The translations under genes were made by a program, and so were the position numbers. The notes under the pieces are model-generated. The model had not been told where the DNA came from. It searched no databases and worked only from the letters and a program-made list of their open reading frames with translations. 51,779 nucleotides of DNA from Davidsoniella eucalypti (taxonomy: Eukaryota; Ascomycota; Sordariomycetes; Microascales; Ceratocystidaceae), in the NCBI GenBank assembly GCA_004009845.1, contig RMBW01000195.1:1-51779 (forward strand). The letters run 5' to 3'. Shown here in pieces: positions 45,593 through 51,779 of this stretch (its first letter is position 1; every line of letters begins with the position of its first letter).

Positions 45593-46129
45593 TTACGGGT
45601 GGCTTTTGAAGGCATGGCTAGTACGCATGAGGACCCGTTGGTTTGGGGGCAGCGAGTAGTTCTCGTGTGCCAACTGTGTCGACTCGACCTCGATGTCGTT
45701 GGGCTTGAGTCGAAGCTCTATGTAGCCCTCGTTCTCGAGCTCGAAGAGCACCTGCATGAACCAGGTCTTGGAGTTGAAGTCGCCAAAGTCGATGGTCTTT
45801 GCGATGCGGACTCGGCTCGCGCGCGAGCACAGGGCAGGCTCCAGCATCTCCTCGATGTCAGCCAGTTTAAGCACCAGCAGCAACACCTGGTTGATAGTCA
45901 AGGTCTGGAGATATGACGTTGACTGCTTGGAGGACGAGTAGCCCCAGCGGCCGTTGACTTCGACGGTTTCTAGAATCGTGCCCTCGGCGGCACTGTGGGT
46001 GCAGTAGAATGACCAGTGCATGCTGCTGCTGGGGCTCAGTGTCACTAGTAGATACAAGACTCGAGGCTCGAAGTTGAAGGCTGGCGGGATTGCTGATGGG
46101 GTGGGCGGTGGTGACATGTCGGCTATCAT
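45593..46129 (-). CDS. Conserved-looking protein of unknown function
   Basis: Single exon of 178 aa from the ATG at 46129 (MIADMSPPPTPSAIPP). The frame is open further upstream to 46261 but only through a TTG. It has a Pro-rich start, then a predicted alpha/beta region: RVLYLLVTLSPSSSMHWSFY, ILETVEVNGRWGY, LTINQVLLLVLKLADIEEML, RVRIAKTIDFGDFNSKTWFMQVLFELENEGYIEL. The last part, with its FELENEGYIEL helix, is the most gene-like. There are no membrane segments or signal peptide. The strand/helix order recalls small fungal DUF proteins that have a Trp-rich strand and a C-terminal WFMQVLFELE-like helix, but I cannot assign a family. GC-rich codon use supports coding. It stands at the edge of a long gene-poor stretch. 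Confidence 0.6.
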   Translation of the reverse strand: MIADMSPPPTPSAIPPAFNFEPRVLYLLVTLSPSSSMHWSFYCTHSAAEGTILETVEVNGRWGYSSSKQSTSYLQTLTINQVLLLVLKLADIEEMLEPALCSRASRVRIAKTIDFGDFNSKTWFMQVLFELENEGYIELRLKPNDIEVESTQLAHENYSLPPNQRVLMRTSHAFKSHP

Positions 46130-49100
46130 GGTTCTGGATTTGGTGGGGGGAGCGCTGGGCCGGTTCTGAGAAGTGCATATATCACACATACACACAAACC
46201 GATGCTTTGCGGCAGGTCGAGATTGTGCAACGAAGTTCGAGAGACCGTTGAAGAGGCTCAAACCCTGGCGATGTGTAGTAGAGAACGGGATAGTCTCGCG
46301 GAAGAAGGATCAAGGGGAAGGAAGGGCGTATAAGCTTTTTATCTTGTTGGCGCCTAGTTCTCTTTTCTTGATATTGTCTTTCTTTTTTCTTTTTTCTTTT
46401 TTAAATGCTGATCTGAGGCGGCGGCTGTGGGACACACGGAACACAGAGAATAATATTAGTAATAAAAGAATAATAAAAATAAATAGACGAAATCAAGAAA
46501 AGCCGCGGTTGGTCGCAGGAGTCGAACGTCGAGTCGAGGAGAAACGGGCTGTGTTGGTTTGAGTAAAATGATGGTGATATTTGACGACCGGGTTGGCCCC
46601 CAAGGCAATAATCACGGAATAGCCTTGATGTAGCTGTCGTCTCTGCTTCTTCAGGCGTTCCTCTCACTTGTTGGCCAGCAGATAATACGACAGAGCTGTT
46701 GTGAGCCAGTGAGATGAAGAGAAGAGAAAAACGGGTGCGTCCCAAGTTAGGAATTACCAGAAAAGACAGAGTTCGGGGTATGAGAGTATCGCAAAAGGAC
46801 CCCGGGAACTAACGAGGATGGAAGGGGATGGGATGAGATGGTGAGGGGGGAGGCGAACGAGATGAAAGACGTTGATGTAATGCAGGACAGCGGGCTTAAG
46901 AGTAGACTGGAGACTTGGATGCTATGCAGGCGCGGACTAAGACGAGGGGAGGCCCTGGACACGGCCCAAAATAAGAGGACAAGCACACGACGATGAAGTC
47001 AGAGCAGACAGCTAGACAAATATAGATGGGAGGCAGAGCGCTTTGGAGGGAGCAAGAACGGCGCACAAGAGATTGAGAACGGCAGCCGTATTATTATTGC
47101 TCTTCGTATTATTGGATCTATTGTAGAGACAGCCAGTCACGTCTACTATCCACAGTTTGAATTCTGCGTTGCGTGTGTTGTGGGAGCAAATCACAGACAG
47201 CGCGAAGGGAGTCTTGTACAGTACTTGTACAGTATATATATTACGGCGGCATCTTCTATCCTCGACGGGAGCATAGATATCCCAGGTTCACATAAGGCTA
47301 CCGTACACAATATATGAGCGAGCATACTAGTACAGTGTCGTCGTCTGATAACTACAGCATAGCACAGCACATCGCTCACACCACATCACTGTCTATATAA
47401 CTTGTCGTCAATCCACATACATGGCACTTGCCTCGCTCTCTGCATCTGCCCCCCATGCGCCTATAGCTGTGTCTGTATGCGCCGTAACGCCTATATTCTC
47501 ATACATGCACGCCTGTGTATTCTGGCGCAGAAATGCGGCATACTGTGGCAGCAGCAGCAGCAGCAGCAGCCAGCCAGCTGTAGCCTGGCCAGCAGTATTT
47601 GCATGGTGCTTAGCATGGTGTAGCACGGTGTAGCATGGTATGGCGTTGTACTAGTAGCGCTTGCTGCCACAGAAATAACACACACGCCCTGTCGATGAAT
47701 CCAACCATGACGCACTTGGCCCGGGCATATATACCCTGAGGCTCGAGGTCAAGTCACCAGACAAAGACCGACACACAAGGCAGAAGGCAGACGGCAGAAA
47801 TAGGGAAAGCAAAAGGCAAAGAAACGGGCCATGAGCATAAGAGCCAAAATGCCGTGCAGTGCGACGGTAATTTGTGTACTTACTTAGCCTCGCTCATGGC
47901 GGCTATTTTTCCTTCGCTATAGCTGGCCTCACGGCTCGCGTTCTGTTTCCCTCGGGCTGGTCTGTGTCTGGTTCGCTGTCTCCTTGTGTTTCTTTCGGTG
48001 TGTTTTATAGCATCATCGTCCGCGTTCCATGTTCTTGCTCCTCTGCCAGGTCGGGCAGAGGAGAGAGGAAGCGGATAAATCAACCGCATTTAATACATCA
48101 GGAAGCCAATATATCCGAGCTGGCTGAACAGCGCTGTGGTAAACAAACTAAGTGGATAGCGCTGTATGCTGTGTGCTGTGTGCTGGAGGAATGGGTCGGC
48201 AAGCTGCATTTCCATGATATATTGCCTGCGTGTGTTGTTGCGGTCAGCAGGGTCCTCGGATGGTTTCCATGAACATCTTTTATTTTGTTTTTATTCTCTT
48301 TTGGATTTGTATTTGCCCAACCATGTTCGTTTTCATTTGTCTGTTTTCCCTTCTGCTCTTCTTCCCTGCTCGTCAATGCCTGGCATTGTGTCGTTGTCGC
48401 ATAGTTCCCCTTCGCGGATGGCTTCCAGGGAAGGAGGAGAGGGATTCACCACTTTCGTTGTGACGCTGATAAATATACATGTACTTATAGCTATGCTATA
48501 TAAACAGCATATTGACCTAACAGGTAGTGTCGACAGGGCTCTATTTGTATACATATGTATGTACATGTAAGCCTCTTCCCTGCTCTCTTCCTGGCCCTCT
48601 TCCTTGCTACATACGGACAGATGTCATCGGCTCATCATTTGTGTCCGTTTTACCATCCACCATTCGTTACTAACCATTTACCATTTTACCTTGGCTGCAG
48701 AAGGAACAGAGGGGACCACGAAGCCGGGATGGCCATCAATCACCAATCAGAGTCCCCCGGCTCCTGATCCAAGAAGAATTGGTTAGCTGCCCTGTTAATG
48801 GCAATACCTTCACATCTCATCCACCTAAGCCAGCTTCCAAGCATGGATACGTCAAGACGTGTTTTTGTTGATATGATATGGGAAAGCAGATAGGCTGTAA
48901 ATGGACCGTAAAACGCAGAGATAGCCTAAAGCAACAAGAAACCAAACTTGCGGTTCCCAGCTTCTCTTGACGCCCAGGGCAAGCACACCTCTCAGGCGCG
49001 TGCTTCTCTTGCTGGTTAATTCTACTGTAATGCTGTGTAATGATGTGCTTGTTCCCATGGTCTAGTTTGAGTAAGATCGACGCTCTGAAAACGTATTGTT

Positions 49101-49613
49101 GCAACGAGTGTTTTTTTCATCTAAACAGCAACTAACATCAAGAAGTGCAGTCTCCAAAGTGCCATGCTGCCGCGATCTTCATAGCCTTGGCTAAAAAAAT
49201 AATTAAAAAATAATAAATAAATAGATAATAAATGTTAAAAAAGCAGATGACGGAAGGCAGCCGGTGAAATTCGATATCTTTGATGCTGAATCTCAAGGAT
49301 GCAGTCAACCAGATTCTGAGCTTATGTGTGACGCAAGCTCGCTTGCTTTCTCTATTGTCAAGGGAAAAATGAAAGAGTTTGAATATAACAGGAGTCTTAA
49401 TAATAGTATCAATAGAACCAAGTAGTCAAGCTCTAACAGTACGGATGTTTCAAAGTATTCAAACAAGTAAAGAGCTAGGGTTCCCGATGCATCAACCCTT
49501 ATTTCATTGTGGCGTTGCTCAGCCAGCCCCGCTTTTGCTGGCCGGTTGACTCAGTTAACGCCTCATCATCATCCATTGCTGTCCATCATCTTCCATCAAA
49601 GCAGCCCGCCCAT
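46130..49613. other. Gene-poor 3.5-kb stretch
   Basis: The longest gap in the window. It contains a (CAG)7 run, repeated agcatggt-like words at 47594-47645, a doubled ttgtacagta at 47213-47235, and AT-rich low-complexity DNA near 49190-49240. No open frame shows splice logic or family motifs. It is a candidate for long regulatory leaders or noncoding RNA. Confidence 0.5.
47549..47569 (+). repeat. (CAG)7 trinucleotide repeat
   Basis: Seven CAG units in a region without a credible coding frame, followed by a ccagccagc variant. Confidence 0.9.
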
Positions 49614-49620
49614 TATATAA
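49614..49620 (+). promoter_or_regulatory. TATA-like box of MBF1
   Basis: TATATAA lies 191 bases before the ATG at 49811, in a promoter stretch otherwise free of genes. Confidence 0.45.
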
Positions 49621-49810
49621 CCAGAAATAACAATCCTGGGAGAAAAAGGCTTCCTGCATCGTTCCATCGTTAGCCTATTGCTATATTCCATTATCCCCAT
49701 AACCATATATTTGAAGAGTCACTGAACAAGCTTGACTTTTACCACAACGAACGCTGTCTACCTCCGAAAGTTCCAATACATCAATCAATACACACATATC
49801 CTCTACCAAA

Positions 49811-50469
49811 ATGTCTGAAGACTGGGATTCTGCCACCAAGATCGGTAGCCGCGTTCGTACCGGCGGTGCTGCTCCTCGTGAGGCTATTGTCCGTGGCAGA
49901 AGTGCTCTGAACGCTGCTCAGCGTAGCGGCGCTGTTCTGGGCACTGAGAAGAAGTATGCCACCGGCAATGCTGTACGTACATCCCACCCTGGCCCTTTTT
50001 TTTCTCCTCCAACAGCTTGTCCACCCTATATAGCTTTTGAGTTGCGGCACGCGCATATAAAAAGCTTCACCTTCACTTCCCGCCAACTATGATTCAATCC
50101 GATGTTCCACAGAAACCACACAACTCTCTAACATCTGTATCTTTTCGTCTCGAATAGGCCAAGTCTGGTGGCGCCGAGGGCCAGCGCCTGACCAAGGTCG
50201 ACCGCTCCGACGACATCATCAAGCCCAACACCGTCGGCAAGGTTGTCGGTGAAGCAATTGCCAAGGCCCGTCAGGCCATGGAGCCCAAGATGACACAGAA
50301 GGACCTTGCTACCCGCTGCAACACCACACCCAACATCGTCGGTGAATTCGAGCGTGGTAGTGCCACTCCCGACCAGAAGGTCCTGGGCAACATGGAGCGT
50401 GTGTTGAACGTCAAGCTCAGAGGAGCTGACATCGGCAAGCCCAAGTTCGCCAAGAAGGACAAGAAATAA
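49811..50469 (+). CDS. mbf1: Multiprotein-bridging factor 1 (MBF1)
   Basis: Transcriptional coactivator that bridges bZIP-type activators (Gcn4 in yeast) and TATA-binding protein, and also protects stalled ribosomes from frameshifting. Exon 1 is 49811-49972 (54 codons), the intron 185 nt (donor gtacgt, acceptor aatag) and exon 2 is 50158-50469; 157 aa, the normal size. The N-terminal MBF1 domain is MSEDWDSATKIGSR...GRSALNAAQRSG, continued by EKKYATGNA. The C-terminal Cro/C1-type helix-turn-helix spans about residues 92-146 (MTQKDLATRCNTTPNIVGEFERGSATP, then LGNMERVLNVKLRG). The tail is basic. Highly biased codons suggest strong expression. Confidence 0.96.
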
Positions 50470-51329
50470 GCTTGATACCACCTGGCTTTTGTTTCTGATT
50501 TCTTTTTCCGCGTTCAAATCATTTTATTGTCATACTTCTCTTTTTTTTGGTCTTCATGGGGGTGTACTATTTAGGAGTTGAAGCGTTCTCTTTATCTATG
50601 TCCGATCTGTCCGAGGTTTATCGGTGCCAGCCCGTAGCTAACTCCATCACGACCGGAACCTACCTCGGACCCGGAAGGGCACCATGGAAACGCATTCCGG
50701 AAAACCTGGAGATATCACAGTCATGATCATGAGTTGTCGGGCTGTGGTTTCAGGGAGTGAAATATACTAGCTTCAAGACCAAGGCAAGCCTTCTACACAG
50801 GTTCATGACCATCATCAGGCTTCAACCGTAACTGCTTTGGAAGTTCGAAGGGGGACAGATTTTACATTCAAACAAACAAATCAGCAACTAAAAAAATAGA
50901 TGCATATCCATCAAGCCTGTTGGTCACCCTATTCATGGGGCCAATATAGCAATGGAAACCACGCCAGCTTTACGCAAGTATCAAAAAGTGACTTGATTTC
51001 AAGAAGGTGACTTGGTGATTATACAGAATATATTTATGAATCACAGATTTAAGTATCACGATAAAATCGTTTTAACGACATTTTTAGTATTAAGTAAAAT
51101 GTGAATAGAAAGTAGATACTCTATAATGTGAAAGAAACCCCAAAACACCTAAAAACCACAAGACGAAATCAAAAACGCCAATAAACTCCAAAACTATGAG
51201 GGTATCCCGAATAAACCATCTTCAACAAACCAATGTATATTCCTGCTTCGCTTCAAAATCAAAGAAAATTAGAGATGGCCAACCGTCATGAACCGGGTCG
51301 TGATATCGAAAAGTCAATGAATGCGTATT
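50470..51329. other. Convergent 3' intergenic region
   Basis: About 860 AT-rich bases between the 3' ends of MBF1 and CDT1. Nothing is recognised in it. Confidence 0.55.
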
Positions 51330-51779
51330 TCAAGCAGAAGACAACTTCATAACTCGAGATTGAATCTCCAGAGTTCCAGGGAACATGTCACGTTCCATAA
51401 CAATAAAGTCACGACCACGAACGTTCATGATCTTGACCCATTCAGGCGCGATCTCCTTTGCAATGATGTTGAGGCACGAAAGCACCTCGCCTGGCTCGAT
51501 AGGAGAAGGGAAAGAGTCCTGGATGCGCACCGTCACACTACCGAGCGGGAACGACTGTCTGCTCATACCGCTCGGCTGCAGAATCATTTCTATCGTACCG
51601 CAGATATGTTGTGCGCGTTGTAGCGTCGCACTACGCTGCATATCAACCGACGAATGCAACGCATCGCGCTTCGCTGCTTCCTTCAAGCGAATCCGCTGTA
51701 GTAGGGTCAACTGCTCGCCAGTTTCCGAGTTGGTAGTCGGGATGGTACTAGCAATAGGCTTACTGACGGCGGCGCGGAG
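51330..51779 (-). CDS. cdt1: DNA replication factor CDT1, C-terminal part (5' partial)
   Basis: CDT1 loads the MCM2-7 helicase at origins together with ORC and Cdc6. The frame is open from the window edge to the TAA at 51330, 149 residues. It holds the C-terminal winged-helix MCM-binding domain: LTLLQRIRLKEAAKRDA, SATLQRAQHICGTIEMIL, a VRIQDSFPSPIEPGEVLSCLNIIAKEIAPEWVKI-type block, then GRDFIVMERDMFP. This order (leader helix LLxRIRxKE, Ser-Ala-x-Leu-Gln-Arg, and APEWV) is characteristic of the fungal CDT1 C-terminus. The rest of the gene lies beyond the right edge. The assignment rests on this domain alone. Confidence 0.75.
   Translation of the reverse strand, partial: LRAAVSKPIASTIPTTNSETGEQLTLLQRIRLKEAAKRDALHSSVDMQRSATLQRAQHICGTIEMILQPSGMSRQSFPLGSVTVRIQDSFPSPIEPGEVLSCLNIIAKEIAPEWVKIMNVRGRDFIVMERDMFPGTLEIQSRVMKLSSA

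Overview
This window is nuclear DNA of a filamentous ascomycete, most likely a Eurotiomycete (Aspergillus/Penicillium/Talaromyces type). The evidence is short introns (about 50-190 nt) with GTAAGT-like donors and CTAAC branch points, genes on both strands without operons, CSN3, MBF1 and Mit1-like proteins of filamentous-fungal layout, a HET-domain gene, and a GPI-anchored Ser/Thr/Cys-rich wall protein. The organism call is inference.

Layout, left to right. 1-219 is the last exon of an unknown gene. 726-2281 (-) is phosphoglycerate kinase. 4335-5119 (-) is an Mpv17/PMP22-family membrane protein. 7169-10480 (+) is a large HET-domain gene with a stop codon at its exon junction. 11132-13014 holds two tandem copies of a LINE-like repeat, ending about 95 bp before an intron-containing tRNA-Tyr(GUA) gene (13109-13197). 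Then come SSF1/Peter Pan (13642-15051 +), a secreted cupredoxin-like protein without copper ligands (16064-16588 +), retromer VPS26 (17872-18993 +), an orphan terminal exon (19482-19572 +), COP9 signalosome subunit 3 (20046-21728 -), a CCCH zinc-finger protein (23054-25054 -), a Mit1/CHD3-like chromatin remodeller (27425-33414 -), mitochondrial rRNA methyltransferase MRM1 (34215-36272 +), a DUF1365 membrane protein (38111-40110 +), a GFA-family zinc protein (41746-42324 +), a GPI-anchored Cys-rich protein (42614-43864 -), an unknown protein (45593-46129 -), MBF1 (49811-50469 +) and the 3' part of CDT1 (51330-51779 -).

Most genes are housekeeping (glycolysis, ribosome biogenesis, endosome sorting, signalosome, chromatin, mitochondrial rRNA modification, coactivator, replication licensing) and show no joint pathway. 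The accessory-looking segment is 7.1-13.2 kb: HET gene, retroelement debris and tRNA gene. I found no secondary-metabolite cluster, CRISPR, phage or clearly new multigene system. The best leads are the HET stop codon and its possible splice bypass, the LINE-like tandem repeat beside the tRNA gene, the orphan exon at 19.5 kb, the stop-free 60-nt intron of the remodeller, and the 3.7-kb gene-poor stretch at 46.1-49.8 kb. All exon boundaries were read by eye.
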